DNA from: Moritella viscosa
Lineage (GTDB): Bacteria; Pseudomonadota; Gammaproteobacteria; Enterobacterales; Moritellaceae
NCBI GenBank assembly: GCA_000953735.1
Contig: LN554852.1
Span: forward strand, 248,001 to 312,000
DNA length: 64,000 bases
Reading direction: 5' to 3'
The notes under the pieces are model-generated. The model saw only the letters and a program-made list of their open reading frames with translations. It was not told the DNA's origin and ran no database searches. A program made the translations under genes and the position numbers. Shown one piece after another: positions 31,644 to 43,076 of this stretch (position 1 is the stretch's first letter; every line of letters starts with the position of its first letter).

Positions 31644-31877
31644 CTTGCTGTCCGGTTCGTCATGTTACCTGACGCACTACTCTGCGTTTTATAGGTTCAT
31701 GTTCTGGTTATAGAAAGAGGTAATATTGAAACATTAACCTGTTAGGCTTCAGATATGCAAGAGGAGGTAATGGGGATTGTGATACTTTCAGTAATTAAAC
31801 CGCTATTAAGTCATTATTAGGGTTTAATTTAACTCAGCTGGTGGCTGATTTTATTTATCATCCACCAAGTGTCATCA

Positions 31878-32783
31878 TTATTTTGCTGTTACGGTTCGAT
31901 GTTTTTTACGCCAGTTAATTTGTTGGATGGCGAGTCCGATGATAATTGTTACTAAGCCGATAAAGGTCGAAGGGTGAATTTTTTCCCCAACAATGGCACT
32001 TAATAAAAACAGCGAGATAAACGGTGAAATAAAGATAAGATTACTTACTTGCGCTGTATTGGTGGCTAATTTAATAGCCATTAACCACAGTACAAACGAA
32101 ATCCCCATTTCAAATAAACCGATATAAATTGCCCCTAAAATACCTTCTATAGAACTAAAATTAAAGTCTGCGAGTAGCGCGGTTGCGACAAGGGTAAAGG
32201 GTAAACTTAATAAAAATCCAAGTAACAGACTAATAATAGGATCATTGTTATTTTTCGCATTAATAATCCAGTAACTTGCCCAAATCAATGTACTTAACAA
32301 TGCAAATACAACCCCAAGTGGACTTTCAAAATTAAGCCCTAATAGATCACCCTTAGTGGCAATGATTAAGGCGCCGGTATAACTGAATAAGATTGCTACC
32401 CAGTCTTTTTTTCGGATCTTTTGACCTAAAAAAGGCACTGATAATAATGTCAGTGTGATTGCCCAAGTATAATTTAGGGCCTGGGCTTGTGATGCGGGCA
32501 GTAAGTCATAGGCTTTAAATAACACTAAATAATAGAGAAGCGGATTAATCACCCCTAGTGTAAAATAGAATAGCGGTTGCTTAACAAAATATTGTTTGAG
32601 TAAATGCAATTTTTTTTGTTGGTAAGCAATACCCAGAAGTAGCAAAATACTGGTTAATGAGGCAATTAACACCATTTTAATTGGTGCAAAATGGCTAAGG
32701 GTGATTTTAAATGCGGAGGCTACCGTTGACCAGAGTAATACTGTTATTAAACCGAGCAACATGGCTTTTTTTTGATTTTTCAT
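31878..32783 (-). CDS. EamA/DMT-family transporter
   Basis: 301 residues from ATG 32783 (a TTG nine bases upstream is also in frame, but neither has a strong SD). About ten hydrophobic segments in two EamA repeats. It differs clearly from the permease at 18031-18957. The C-terminus ends in a basic tail (WRKKHRT). Substrate unknown; the neighbours (a chemoreceptor and aminopeptidase P) give no hint. Confidence 0.85.
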   Translation of the reverse strand: MKNQKKAMLLGLITVLLWSTVASAFKITLSHFAPIKMVLIASLTSILLLLGIAYQQKKLHLLKQYFVKQPLFYFTLGVINPLLYYLVLFKAYDLLPASQAQALNYTWAITLTLLSVPFLGQKIRKKDWVAILFSYTGALIIATKGDLLGLNFESPLGVVFALLSTLIWASYWIINAKNNNDPIISLLLGFLLSLPFTLVATALLADFNFSSIEGILGAIYIGLFEMGISFVLWLMAIKLATNTAQVSNLIFISPFISLFLLSAIVGEKIHPSTFIGLVTIIIGLAIQQINWRKKHRTVTAK

Positions 32784-32948
32784 TTGTACCAATTTCGGAG
32801 GGTGGGTTAGGGCGTATTAGTAGTGTAATCGGCAAGTTTATTCAGATCTAGTGTTTCATGCGGGATAACTTATATTCAAATAGTTAAATTGTGGCTTAAA
32901 GCAATAAAGCACGCTCAGCCACTAATTCAAAATGTTAAAATAGAGATT

Positions 32949-34972
32949 TTAAAAAGCGTACTCTTCGGCGACTTCAGTGAGCTTGTCAGCAACCGTTAAT
33001 AAGTTATGCGCTGATTGGGTTGCGCCTGTGGCAACAGAGCGTGCTGAGTCGGCACCCGCTGATACATTACTGACATTACGTTCAATTTCTTCTGCCGCGA
33101 GACTTTGTTCTTCAATCGCACTGGCTATTTGGTTATTGAGTGACACGATCTTATCGACTGATAATGTAATCGCTTCAAAGGTATTTGAGGCTTCCTTGGC
33201 TTGCATTACGCCCATGTTAGCTTGCTCTCTGCCTACAGCCATTACTTTTACGGATTCTTTTGCGCCAGATTGAACACGCTCAATCATTGCTTGGATCTCA
33301 TTGGTTGATTGTTGGGTGCGGCTTGCGAGTGTTCTCACTTCATCAGCTACCACGGCAAAACCTCTGCCTTGTTCACCGGCTCTAGCGGCTTCAATCGCGG
33401 CATTTAATGCCAGTAAATTGGTTTGTTCGGCAATACTCTTGATCACTTCCACTACACCACCAATATCGGCGCAACGATTTTCCAATTTCTGAATCGTATC
33501 ACTCGATGTTTGTACCTCTGAAGCAATGGCATTAATGGCGATAATTGTTTGATCTACAACTTGTTTACCTTCTAACACTGCACGCTCAGCATCATGCGTT
33601 GCGTTGGTTGCATCATTGGCATTAATAGCCATCTCCGTTGATGTGGCTGCCATTAGTTTTATTGCTGCCGCTATTTGGTGAGTTTCCGTTTGCTGCGCGG
33701 TGATGGTAGTTTCTGCGGAATTGGTTTTATCTTTAATATCTTGTACTGAGCTATGCACATCAACGGCACTGCTATTGAGCTGCTTGACTAACGTGCGCAT
33801 GCCATCAATAGTGCTATTGAAATGTTGGGCAATAATGGCTAATTCGTCACTACTGACAATCTTCACGTTTTGCGAAAGGTCGCCATTTGATACATTCTGT
33901 GCAACTTGACTGATACTGTGTATCGTTTCGGTTAGAGAGATATAAATGCTTAATAAGATCACCATGCAAACTACGAATAAGGTAATCAGTATTGCGTAAA
34001 AAATACTTAACTCCTTGTTTTTTCACTCAGTCTAAGCGTTATTTCATCACCTAAGGAACTAAAAGCAACTTGATATAAATCATCTATATTGATACGTAAC
34101 TTTTCGCCTAGGCGGTACAGGGTATTTGGGTCAACTTTGATCTCGGCAGATTTAGTATTGATTAACTGATGGTCGAGTAAGTCTTCGAGTTTTGTCATGG
34201 TCGTTTTAATTTGTTCAAGTGGTAGGGATAACGTGTTGTGATAATCTGGATTAATAGCCACTAATGCTTGAACATCATTGTCTGTTGCCGAAAAAATAAT
34301 ACTTAGCTGGTCAATGCGGCGACTTAAGTCATCAAAACTGGTGGCTGTAAAAGTGGCAAATGCTGCAGTTTCAGCCGCTTTATCACTCACTTGATAAGAG
34401 AAGTCGGTGAGTCTTGGTAATTGACTTTGAGTTAAATTAATCAGGTAATAGCTGCTTAGCTGTGGATCAAATAATAATTTACTTTCGCTGTTGATCTCAC
34501 GGGTACCGATACGCAAGTTTTCTAACATTAAATCGATAGCGTAGAAAATCTCTTCTGGTAATAGGAAGCCACTGTCTGCTTTGAGTTGTTGCCAATCGGT
34601 CGTGATCTTATCAAATGCCGATAATTGTAATCCTGTTGCCGCCGTATAGGTGCGGTAATATTGATTGAAGGTGTTTTCTGCTAGCTCTTGTGCTTGTTGT
34701 ATCTTGTCATCTCCAGGTTCGAGTTCTGCAACTTCTAAGCTTAACAGGTGACGAAAATCAATTAACTTATTGGCAACCTCAGGTAGGGCTTTTAATAAGT
34801 GATAGCCTTGTAGCTCTGATTCCGCAAAAGCGATATCTTTTTGTGTTTGCGAGATGATTTTAAATGAGAAAAATACAATCGGTGTGGCAAGTAGTAAGAT
34901 CACTAAACCAAACTTTTTCTGAAATGATAATCGGCTAATCAGGTAGGTGATTGGCTGCAATAATGTGCCCAT
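32949..34972 (-). pseudogene. Methyl-accepting chemotaxis protein, split by a frameshift
   Basis: Two adjacent frames together make one normal chemoreceptor of about 674 residues. The 5' part (34972-34007) has the first membrane helix (about 20-40) and a large periplasmic domain and stops at TAA 34007-34009. The 3' part, open from upstream of ATG 33965, has the second membrane helix, a HAMP domain and a signalling domain with the conserved hairpin tip ([19 protein letters not shown]). Moving back one base in the six-A run (minus strand, 34023-34018) reads [19 protein letters not shown], joining the halves neatly. It may be a true mutation, an assembly error, or -1 slippage. The C-terminus lacks the NWETF methylation-tether peptide. 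Confidence 0.85.
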
Positions 34973-35170
34973 AAAAATATCCTTATCAATATGGTGAGAA
35001 AGTGGTGAGCCTGCAAAGTATGGTTAAGTCGTTAATGCTAACGTATGAATAATATATCGACTTGTTAAGTGAATGTTAAGCATTTTATGTGCGCATTTAA
35101 CAAGGAGGGGGTCGTTTCGTGATCTCTATAGCGAGATAGAGAATATTATTGAAATGAAAGTGGGAAAGTT

Positions 35171-35197
35171 GGTGCGCATATCAATTATATGCACACC
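35171..35197 (-). terminator. Hairpin downstream of gor
   Basis: GGTGCGCATAT and ATATGCACACC pair over 11 bp with one mismatch around CAATT, starting 17 bases past the gor stop. The minus strand continues AACTTTCCCACTTTC, so termination would be weak. The remaining gap to the chemoreceptor (34973-35170) shows only a small 7-bp inverted repeat at 35123-35142. Confidence 0.5.
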
Positions 35198-35213
35198 AGA
35201 ATATGAGCTAGAT

Positions 35214-36569
35214 CTAGCGCATAGTAACGAACTCTTCTGAGCCCGTCGGGTGGATGGCAACAACGCTATCGAAATCCGCTTTGGTTGCGCCCATCTTCAT
35301 TGCGACACCAAAACCTTGGATCATTTCATCAGCAGCAAAGCCAATACCGTGTAAACCTACAACGGTTTCTTCTTTACCGGCACAAACCAATTTCATTTTA
35401 CAAGGCTGACGGTTTGAAGTTATTGCAGTATACATAGCAGTAAAGCCAGACTGGTATACTTTTACGTTTTCTTCACCGTACTGTGCAATTGCTTCAGGTT
35501 CCGTTAAACCGATAGTACCAATTGGTGGGTGGCTAAATACAACTGTAGGGATAAGGTTGTAATCCATTTTAGCTGTTGTTTTACCGTTGAATAGACGTTC
35601 AGATAATTGACGGCCTGCTTTCACTGCAACTGGTGTTAGTTCAACACCACCTTCCATGATGTCACCTACACAGTAGATACCATCAACATTGGTGTTTTGG
35701 TATTCGTCTACTTTGATGTAACCACGGTCATTGGTTTCAACGCCCGTTACTGCAAGGTTAATTTTGTCTGTAGAAGGATGACGCCCGATAGCCCAGATTA
35801 GGGTATCAACATTTTGTGATTCGCCATTTTCAAGGTGTAAAGTGATAGAACCATCTACTTCTTTCACTACTTCTTTTGGTACTGAGTTGGTATGTAATTT
35901 TGGACCTTCGGTATTCATTACATCAACCAAGGTATCAATTAAGATTGGATCAAAGCTACGTAGTGGAGATTCTTTACGGACAAATAAATGTGTTTCGCTG
36001 CCTAAACCATTTAATACACCTGCTAGTTCAACAGCAATATAACCAGCCCCGATAACAGCAACGCGTTTTGGCTGCTCTGTTAATTCAAAGAAACCATTCG
36101 AATCAATACCATGCTCAGCACCTGGCACATTAGGAATTGTTGGTGCACCACCAGTTGCAATCAGAATATGATTGGCTGTGTAGGTTTCACCATTTACGCT
36201 GACGGTGTTCTTGTCTACGAAGGTCGCAAAACCTTTGATCACAGTAACCTTATTATTACCTAATACATTGTCATAAGAAGTGTGGATACGGCCGATATAC
36301 GCTTCACGTGCCGCAACTAATTTACCCCAATCAAGGCCCTTATTTTCAACATCAAAGCCATAGTCTTTTGCATAAAGGTGCATAGCTTCGGCGATTTGTG
36401 CGCCGTGCCACATCACTTTTTTCGGTACGCAACCAACATTAACACAAGTACCACCTAGCGCATTTGCTTCAATGATAGCTACTTTTTTACCGTGCATTGC
36501 AGCTCTGTTCGCTGATGCAATACCGCCGCTACCACCACCAATGGCAATATAATCAAAATGTTGTGACAT
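35214..36569 (-). CDS. gor: Glutathione-disulfide reductase
   Basis: 451 residues (E. coli 450). This FAD enzyme uses NADPH to reduce oxidised glutathione. The FAD motif [14 protein letters not shown] is at the N-terminus, the redox-active disulfide is [14 protein letters not shown] (about 39-52), the NADPH motif is [11 protein letters not shown] (about 173-183), and the C-terminal catalytic [10 protein letters not shown] has the expected His and Glu. It is transcribed alone, divergent from prlC across a 258-bp gap in which I could not identify a convincing promoter. Confidence 0.97.
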   Translation of the reverse strand: MSQHFDYIAIGGGSGGIASANRAAMHGKKVAIIEANALGGTCVNVGCVPKKVMWHGAQIAEAMHLYAKDYGFDVENKGLDWGKLVAAREAYIGRIHTSYDNVLGNNKVTVIKGFATFVDKNTVSVNGETYTANHILIATGGAPTIPNVPGAEHGIDSNGFFELTEQPKRVAVIGAGYIAVELAGVLNGLGSETHLFVRKESPLRSFDPILIDTLVDVMNTEGPKLHTNSVPKEVVKEVDGSITLHLENGESQNVDTLIWAIGRHPSTDKINLAVTGVETNDRGYIKVDEYQNTNVDGIYCVGDIMEGGVELTPVAVKAGRQLSERLFNGKTTAKMDYNLIPTVVFSHPPIGTIGLTEPEAIAQYGEENVKVYQSGFTAMYTAITSNRQPCKMKLVCAGKEETVVGLHGIGFAADEMIQGFGVAMKMGATKADFDSVVAIHPTGSEEFVTMR

Positions 36570-36827
36570 ATTCTTATAGTCCTTAATTGAGAAGATGAAC
36601 TTATTATATGACTAAGTTCATCACCTTGTTTTGTAATAAAGTTAATTACACAGTTTAAACTGAATTGAGAGATATTATTAGTAGGTAAAGCCATTCACAG
36701 TCATTACTTTTACCTATCAATGCTAGTTTGACGCGTTGAACGTTTTTCGATATTTACTCACTATACTTGAAATTATCATTTTATAGCCGCATTAACTAAT
36801 TAATATCATTATAAATAGGATTACTCT

Positions 36828-38867
36828 ATGACTAACCCACTTTTGACTATGACTGGTTTACCCCCGTTCGCGAGTATTAAACCCGAACACATAGTGCCGG
36901 CAGTCACGCAGGCTATTACTGATTGTGAAGCGGTTATTGCTAACGTATTAGCAAATGAAGATGCTGTCACTTGGGCTAACTTGGTTGCACCTCTAGAAGA
37001 AAGTGATGATCGGTTAGGACGTGTTTGGTCGCCTATTGGCCACTTGAATGCAGTGGTGAGCAGTGATGAGTTACGTGAAGCTCATGATGCTTGCTTACCT
37101 TTATTGTCAGAGTACCAAACTAAAGTTGGGCAGAACCAAGCTTTGTTTTTAGCGTATCAGCGTTTACATAACAGTAGTGAGTTTGCAACATTATCAACAG
37201 CACAGCAAAAAGTGATCACCAATGCATTACGTGATTTCAGATTATCAGGTATTGATTTACAGGATGACGATAAACAGCGTTATGGTGAGATCACTAAACG
37301 TTTATCACAACTGACGTCAACATTTAGTAATAATGTTATGGATGCCACTTTAGGTTGGCAAAAAGAGATCACTGACGAAGCATTACTTATTGGCTTGCCT
37401 GAATCAGCGAAAGCGGCAGCCAAAGCAGCAGCAGAAAGTAAATCATTAACAGGTTATCTATTTACATTAGACTTCCCAAGCTACTTACCTGTGATGATGT
37501 ATTCTGAAAATAGAGAATTACGTCGTGAAGTGTACGAGGCATTCTGTACTCGAGCCTCGGATGTCGGTCCCAACGCTGGTAAGTGGGATAACTCGGCGAT
37601 AATGGACGAGATTATTGCGCTGCGTCATGAGCTTGCTGAATTACTTGGTTTTGCTCATTTTTCCGAAAAATCATTAGCCACTAAAATGGCTGAAACGCCA
37701 GCGCAAGTGATTGAATTTTTAACTGACCTTGCTGATAAATCAGTTTCGCAAGCTGAAGTTGAATTAGCTGAAATTCAAGCCTTCGCAAAAGATAATTTCA
37801 TGGCTCAAACGTTAGAAGCGTGGGACCTTACATTTTATGCTGAAAAGTTAAAACAAGCTAAATACACCATTTCTGATGAAGAGTTACGTCCATATTTCCC
37901 TGAAGATCGTGTTATTAAAGGCATGTTTGAAGTGGTTAAGCGCCTATTCGGCCTGAATATAATCGAAGAACTTGGTGCAGAATCTTGGCATGACGATGTG
38001 CGTTTTTTCGAAATATTTGATGAAGAGGGTGAATTACGCGGTAGTTTCTATCTTGACCTTTATGCACGAGAGCATAAGCGCGGTGGAGCTTGGATGAACG
38101 ATTGCTTAACTCACCGTATTAAAGCTGATGGTGAGTTGCAAAAGCCGGTTGCTTACCTAACCTGTAATTTTAATAAACCGATTGGTGATAAGGCTGCGCT
38201 ATTTACCCATAATGAAGTGACGACGTTATTCCATGAGTTCGGTCATGGTTTGCATCATATGTTAACAAAAGTAATACCTGCCGCAGTATCAGGTATTAAT
38301 GGTGTGCCTTGGGACGCGGTAGAGCTACCAAGTCAGTTTATGGAAAACTGGTGCTGGCAAGAAGAGGCGCTTGCGTTTATCTCGGGTCATCACGAAACGG
38401 ATGAACCTCTACCACAAGCTATGCTAGATAAACTATTAGCCGCTAAGAATTTTAATTCTGCGATGGGCATGTTACGTCAAATTGAGTTTAGTTTATTCGA
38501 CTTCCGGATGCACATGGAATATAACCCTGCGCAAGGTTCAAATATTCAATCGGTATTAAATTCGGTAAGAGAAAAAGTATCCGTATTACCGGCGCCTGAA
38601 TTTAATCGTTTCCAAAATGGTTTTTCGCATATTTTTGCTGGTGGTTACGCGGCGGGTTATTACAGTTATAAATGGGCTGAGGTATTATCCGCAGATGCCT
38701 TCTCACGCTTTGAAGAAGAAGGCATTTTTAATGCCGAAGCGGGTCGTGACTTTATGAACTGTGTGCTTGAACGTGGTGGCAGTGATACACCTATGGCCTT
38801 ATTTGTAAAGTTCCGTGGGCGTAAACCAAGTACATATGCGTTATTAAATCATTCAGGAATTAATTAA
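36828..38867 (+). CDS. prlC: Oligopeptidase A (M3 metallopeptidase)
   Basis: 679 residues (E. coli PrlC 680). It is a cytoplasmic zinc peptidase that degrades signal peptides and short peptides. The zinc motif HEFGH (LFHEFGHGLHHML, near residue 470) and the C-terminal substrate-binding block FAGGYAAGYYSYKWAE are present. The start MTNPLLTMTGLPPF matches the family. A terminator hairpin follows. Confidence 0.97.
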   Translation: MTNPLLTMTGLPPFASIKPEHIVPAVTQAITDCEAVIANVLANEDAVTWANLVAPLEESDDRLGRVWSPIGHLNAVVSSDELREAHDACLPLLSEYQTKVGQNQALFLAYQRLHNSSEFATLSTAQQKVITNALRDFRLSGIDLQDDDKQRYGEITKRLSQLTSTFSNNVMDATLGWQKEITDEALLIGLPESAKAAAKAAAESKSLTGYLFTLDFPSYLPVMMYSENRELRREVYEAFCTRASDVGPNAGKWDNSAIMDEIIALRHELAELLGFAHFSEKSLATKMAETPAQVIEFLTDLADKSVSQAEVELAEIQAFAKDNFMAQTLEAWDLTFYAEKLKQAKYTISDEELRPYFPEDRVIKGMFEVVKRLFGLNIIEELGAESWHDDVRFFEIFDEEGELRGSFYLDLYAREHKRGGAWMNDCLTHRIKADGELQKPVAYLTCNFNKPIGDKAALFTHNEVTTLFHEFGHGLHHMLTKVIPAAVSGINGVPWDAVELPSQFMENWCWQEEALAFISGHHETDEPLPQAMLDKLLAAKNFNSAMGMLRQIEFSLFDFRMHMEYNPAQGSNIQSVLNSVREKVSVLPAPEFNRFQNGFSHIFAGGYAAGYYSYKWAEVLSADAFSRFEEEGIFNAEAGRDFMNCVLERGGSDTPMALFVKFRGRKPSTYALLNHSGIN

Positions 38868-38874
38868 TACAATG

Positions 38875-38917
38875 GATAACTGCTGAGTTGTAGCAGTTAT
38901 CGTTTAGTTTTGATTTT
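38875..38917 (+). terminator. prlC terminator
   Basis: GATAACTGCT (38875-38884) pairs perfectly with AGCAGTTATC (38892-38901) around a 7-nt loop and is followed by the T-rich GTTTAGTTTTGATTTT. The T run is interrupted, but the shape and place fit an intrinsic terminator. Confidence 0.75.
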
Positions 38918-39071
38918 AAAATAGTGGTAAATTGTGTATTATCTTGACGTGATATTTACTACTATATTTTTAGTGCTAAAGTATTACCATAGTTTTAGAT
39001 AAGCAGTGGTAATAATTGAAAGGATATCAATCTACTGTAGCTAAACTAACTGAATTTCTGGACAAGGATGT

Positions 39072-42059
39072 ATGATTGATACACTCACACTTAGTGACAT
39101 GAACATTGATACGACACTATTATTTGAGCCAAACCATCTGGATTTGTTTCTCACTAATTTAGCCACATTACTGCGTGTTGACACTCTTTATGTTGCGACA
39201 GTGTGCCCTGAGTCTTTGGATTTATCCATTCTGTCTTGTTTACAGCAGGGAGTATTCGTACCTAATGCTGTGATTGATTTTAAATCTATGCCGTGCTTCG
39301 CTGCTTATCAACGTGGCTATGCTGAATATGAGCAAGATTTAGCATCACGATTCCCTGACCAAAAATTACTGCAAGAATGGCAAGCACAAGCATATTTAGG
39401 TATCCGTTTAAATGATGTATCTGGTCAACCTATTGGTGTATTATCGGCGTTCTTCCCTCGCCAACTTTCTAGACATAAGCTCGAATTAAATTTAATCCGT
39501 TTAGTTTCCGGGTTTTTAGAAAAAGAAATTCAGCTTACCCCTAGCAGCACGCTATCTGATACTCCGACGACATCCACTTATTCTGAAGAACTAAATGCTT
39601 ATACCTTTTGGCTAGAAGATAATATAGCCAAAGGTCTCTTAAGTAGTTGGAGCTACTTTTTGGAGCAGGATAAATTAGTATGCTCTGATTCTGCCGCCAG
39701 TATTATTGAAACCGAGAATGTAGAAAAAATTGATAAACTGGAGGCTTTGTTAGCATTAGTTCATAAATCAGACAAAGCTTCTGTATTTCGTGATTTTTAT
39801 AATGCTATCGAGTCTAATTCAACGACGTCGATACGTAGTATTTTCAATATTACGACACTAGAAGGAAATGCAAAGCGAATTCAAAGTGATATTTATCCGA
39901 TTGTTGATGAATCGGGGCTGGTGTATCGTCTAGATTGTATTAGTAAAGATATCACCGCCGAGGAATTAACTAAAAAAAGGGTATCTGCGCAAGAGCGTAT
40001 TCTTGAAACTGTTTTAGCGACGACGCCTGTAGGATTAGTCAAGCTAAATGCGAAGCGTGAAATTAAATGGGTGAATAAACAGGCATGTAAAATGTTTGGT
40101 TATGAATTGGAAGATTTTCATCGTTTACGTGAAAAGGGTGTACTGAATACCAGTAGCCTGAATTTATATTTTGATGAAGATATAGAGCAGTTTGAAGAAT
40201 ATTATCAAGAAATATATGCCAACAAGCGTAATAACTTCACACTTAATACTCGTTATCGCCATCGTGACGGCAGTATCTTATGGACAAAGTTAACGGTTAC
40301 GGCAGTTAAAGATGACGTTAATAATATTCAATATTTCATTAACACTATTCAAGATCTCACTGAAGAGCAAGATAACAGGCAGCGACTATCCATTATTGAA
40401 AGTGTGTATAAACATAGTACTGAAGGTATTATGTTGTGTGATGCGAATGAAAGAATTATAGATGTTAACCCTGCTTTTGAAGACATCACAGGCTATAGCG
40501 CCGAAGATGCGATAGGGCGCACGCACGATCTATTACGTTCAGGTGTTCATGATGAAGCCTTCTATAATGGTATTTCAGAAGCGTTATTAAATAACAACGA
40601 ATGGAAAGGTGTTATTTGGAGTCGTAATCGAGCGGGTGAGATATTTGCGCAACAAGTGACGCTTTCGAGTATTAAAGAAGGTGATAAGCTTAAATATTTC
40701 TTTGCTGTTTTTACTGATGTGACAGAAGATAAGAAAACAGAACAACAGATTATGAGCCAGTCTAATTTTGATACGCTCACTGGTTTGCCTAATCGTCAGT
40801 ATTTTAGTGCTGAAATTCGTCAGGTTATCGATAAATCCGCAAAGAATAGTCAGAAATTTGCGATCCTCTATATTGATATTGATGATTTCAAATCGATCAA
40901 TAATTCAGAAGACTTTATGGCCGGAGATCGCTTGTTGCAAGAGACTGCGGAGCGATTAAAATACCGAAGTCGAGATAATGATTTCCTTGCCCGAATTGAT
41001 GGCGATGAATTTGCATTTATCATTCCCGAAGTGGTGAATAAACGTCAAGCCGAAGTATATGCTAAACAGTTACAAGGTGTTTTTGCGCAAGCTTATCAAC
41101 TCTCAAATCAGCAGCGTTACGTGACAGCATCAGTCGGTATTACTATGTACCCTGAAGATGGGGTATCGGTCGAAGCATTAATGCAAAGTGCCGAGCAAGC
41201 AATATTTGAAGCAAAGCGTAAAGGCCGAAATCAATGCGTTATGTTTACGCAAGAATTAAGTGATGCAGCGATACTTAAACATCAAACAGTTGTTGAATTA
41301 GCTGATGCGATAAAACGCGGCAGTCTTGATGTGTACTATCAACCTATAGTTGATAATGTCACGGGTAAAATTGATAAGGTAGAAGCTTTAGTTCGTTGGA
41401 AGCATAAAGATCGAGGTTTTATCTCACCTGCAGAGTTTATCCCACTGGCTGAAGAAGGTGGTCTTATTCAAGGCTTAGGGGAATATGTATTAGATCAGGC
41501 GTGCTGTGACTTGAAAATTTTGCATGAAGCTGGCTATCCTTATATTGAAATGAGTGTAAACCGTTCTAGTCTTGAATTTAAGACTGTTGACATGCAAGTT
41601 TCTGAATGGCTCAAAGTTATTGCGTCACATAACTTACCTTATAGTTCGGTGACAATGGAGATAACTGAAAGTTTACTGATGGATATGGATGGTCAGTATA
41701 TGCAACGTATTAACGCTTTAAAAAATGCCGGAGTTAAAATTGCGATTGATGATTTCGGTACGGGCTATTCATCACTAAATTATTTACGTAGTTTACCTGC
41801 TGATATAGTTAAAATCGATCGTAGTTTTATTATTAATATTCCTGAGAACCAACAAGATAATTTACTGCTCGATGGTATCATTACTATCATCCATAATCTG
41901 GGGATGAAAGTTGTTACTGAGGGCGTCGAAACAAAAGCACAATTGAATTATCTACAAGAGAACAAATGTGATTACTCACAAGGTTTCTTATTATGTCGTC
42001 CGATACCATTGCATGAGCTATTAGAGTTTATGACTAAAAATGAAAGTGTTTTTAATTAA
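39072..42059 (+). CDS. GAF/PAS-domain GGDEF-EAL cyclic-di-GMP protein
   Basis: 995 residues, with no clear membrane helix, so probably cytoplasmic. Reading from the N-terminus: a GAF-like domain (about 10-155), a PAS-like region (about 180-295), two clear PAS/PAC units (about 305-425 and 430-555), a GGDEF domain (about 565-725) and an EAL domain (about 740-985). The GGDEF signature reads DGDEF (643-647), so cyclase activity is uncertain. The phosphodiesterase motifs EALVRW (771-776), DDFGTGYSSLNYL and KIDRSFI are intact. It most likely degrades c-di-GMP in response to signals felt by the PAS/GAF part. It stands alone. Confidence 0.93.
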   Translation: MIDTLTLSDMNIDTTLLFEPNHLDLFLTNLATLLRVDTLYVATVCPESLDLSILSCLQQGVFVPNAVIDFKSMPCFAAYQRGYAEYEQDLASRFPDQKLLQEWQAQAYLGIRLNDVSGQPIGVLSAFFPRQLSRHKLELNLIRLVSGFLEKEIQLTPSSTLSDTPTTSTYSEELNAYTFWLEDNIAKGLLSSWSYFLEQDKLVCSDSAASIIETENVEKIDKLEALLALVHKSDKASVFRDFYNAIESNSTTSIRSIFNITTLEGNAKRIQSDIYPIVDESGLVYRLDCISKDITAEELTKKRVSAQERILETVLATTPVGLVKLNAKREIKWVNKQACKMFGYELEDFHRLREKGVLNTSSLNLYFDEDIEQFEEYYQEIYANKRNNFTLNTRYRHRDGSILWTKLTVTAVKDDVNNIQYFINTIQDLTEEQDNRQRLSIIESVYKHSTEGIMLCDANERIIDVNPAFEDITGYSAEDAIGRTHDLLRSGVHDEAFYNGISEALLNNNEWKGVIWSRNRAGEIFAQQVTLSSIKEGDKLKYFFAVFTDVTEDKKTEQQIMSQSNFDTLTGLPNRQYFSAEIRQVIDKSAKNSQKFAILYIDIDDFKSINNSEDFMAGDRLLQETAERLKYRSRDNDFLARIDGDEFAFIIPEVVNKRQAEVYAKQLQGVFAQAYQLSNQQRYVTASVGITMYPEDGVSVEALMQSAEQAIFEAKRKGRNQCVMFTQELSDAAILKHQTVVELADAIKRGSLDVYYQPIVDNVTGKIDKVEALVRWKHKDRGFISPAEFIPLAEEGGLIQGLGEYVLDQACCDLKILHEAGYPYIEMSVNRSSLEFKTVDMQVSEWLKVIASHNLPYSSVTMEITESLLMDMDGQYMQRINALKNAGVKIAIDDFGTGYSSLNYLRSLPADIVKIDRSFIINIPENQQDNLLLDGIITIIHNLGMKVVTEGVETKAQLNYLQENKCDYSQGFLLCRPIPLHELLEFMTKNESVFN

Positions 42060-42167
42060 CACTCTTTATCTTCATTTAATCATGAACTGAATTTAGGTTG
42101 TATTCGTATTTTTTGCTAATATAGGCAATCTAACTCGAATAATTACATCTAACCTTATCAGGCCTAC

Positions 42168-42932
42168 ATGAACAGCATACAAATAATCACAACTGATTCA
42201 CTCTTTTCTGACCATATCGCAGCACTTGCCAAACAGTGGGGTTTTTCTCTTGAGCCTGTGGCCGATGCTCAATTTCAATTAGTATATTCGGATAAGGGAC
42301 TTGAGCTATTTAAACTTGATGAGCCGAAGTTAGGTTCTGTATATGTTGATTTTGCTGGTGGTGCGGTTAATCACCGTCGTAAATTTGGTGGTGGTAAAGG
42401 GCAGGCTATTGCAAAAGCGGTAGGCTTAAAGTCTGGTGTAACACCATCTGTCGTTGATGGTACGGCAGGTTTAGGGCGAGATGCATTTGTGCTGGCATCA
42501 TTAGGTTGTCATGTCACTATGTTAGAACGCTCGCCAATTGTTGCGGCATTACTGGAAGATGGTTTAAAGAGAGCGGTTGAAGATACTGAGATTGGTGATT
42601 GGATTGGAACAAGGCTAAAATTGGTATTTGCATCAAGCTTATCTAAACTAGAAGATTTGGGTATTACTCCTGATGTGGTTTATCTTGATCCTATGTATCC
42701 ACATAAGAAGAAATCGGCACTCGTGAAAAAAGAGATGCGCGTTTTTCAATCTTTAGTTGGAGCTGACTTAGATGCGGATGGTCTGTTTGAACCGGCAATG
42801 CGTGTAGCGACGAAGCGTGTTGTTGTTAAACGTCCTGATTATGCTGAATATATAGCAAATGCTGAACCAAGCATGGCAATTGAAACCAAGAAAAATCGCT
42901 TTGATGTTTATGTTAAACAAGCGATGAAGTGA
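42168..42932 (+). CDS. rsmJ: 16S rRNA (guanine-1516 N2)-methyltransferase RsmJ
   Basis: 254 residues (E. coli YhiQ/RsmJ 250). It methylates G1516 of 16S rRNA using SAM. The SAM-binding motif [19 protein letters not shown] (about 103-121) and the catalytic-type motif [19 protein letters not shown] are as in E. coli. In E. coli rsmJ is next to prlC; here the c-di-GMP gene lies between them. Confidence 0.95.
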   Translation: MNSIQIITTDSLFSDHIAALAKQWGFSLEPVADAQFQLVYSDKGLELFKLDEPKLGSVYVDFAGGAVNHRRKFGGGKGQAIAKAVGLKSGVTPSVVDGTAGLGRDAFVLASLGCHVTMLERSPIVAALLEDGLKRAVEDTEIGDWIGTRLKLVFASSLSKLEDLGITPDVVYLDPMYPHKKKSALVKKEMRVFQSLVGADLDADGLFEPAMRVATKRVVVKRPDYAEYIANAEPSMAIETKKNRFDVYVKQAMK

Positions 42933-42967
42933 TTACCTTGATGTATGTGTATAGTTATTAATATCGG

Positions 42968-42997
42968 CCAGATATTTTATTTTAATATAATATCTGG
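42968..42997 (+). other. Hairpin between rsmJ and yheO
   Basis: CCAGATATT (42968-42976) pairs with AATATCTGG (42989-42997); an outer CGG/CCG can extend it. No T run follows directly. It may be a weak terminator or an mRNA end-protecting hairpin for rsmJ. Confidence 0.45.
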
Positions 42998-43076
42998 AAT
43001 CCGGCTCAAGGTTTTTAATGTTTAACTATGCTAACCTAGCCTACCAAATAGGCTTAACTATAGACGAGGGATAGTT

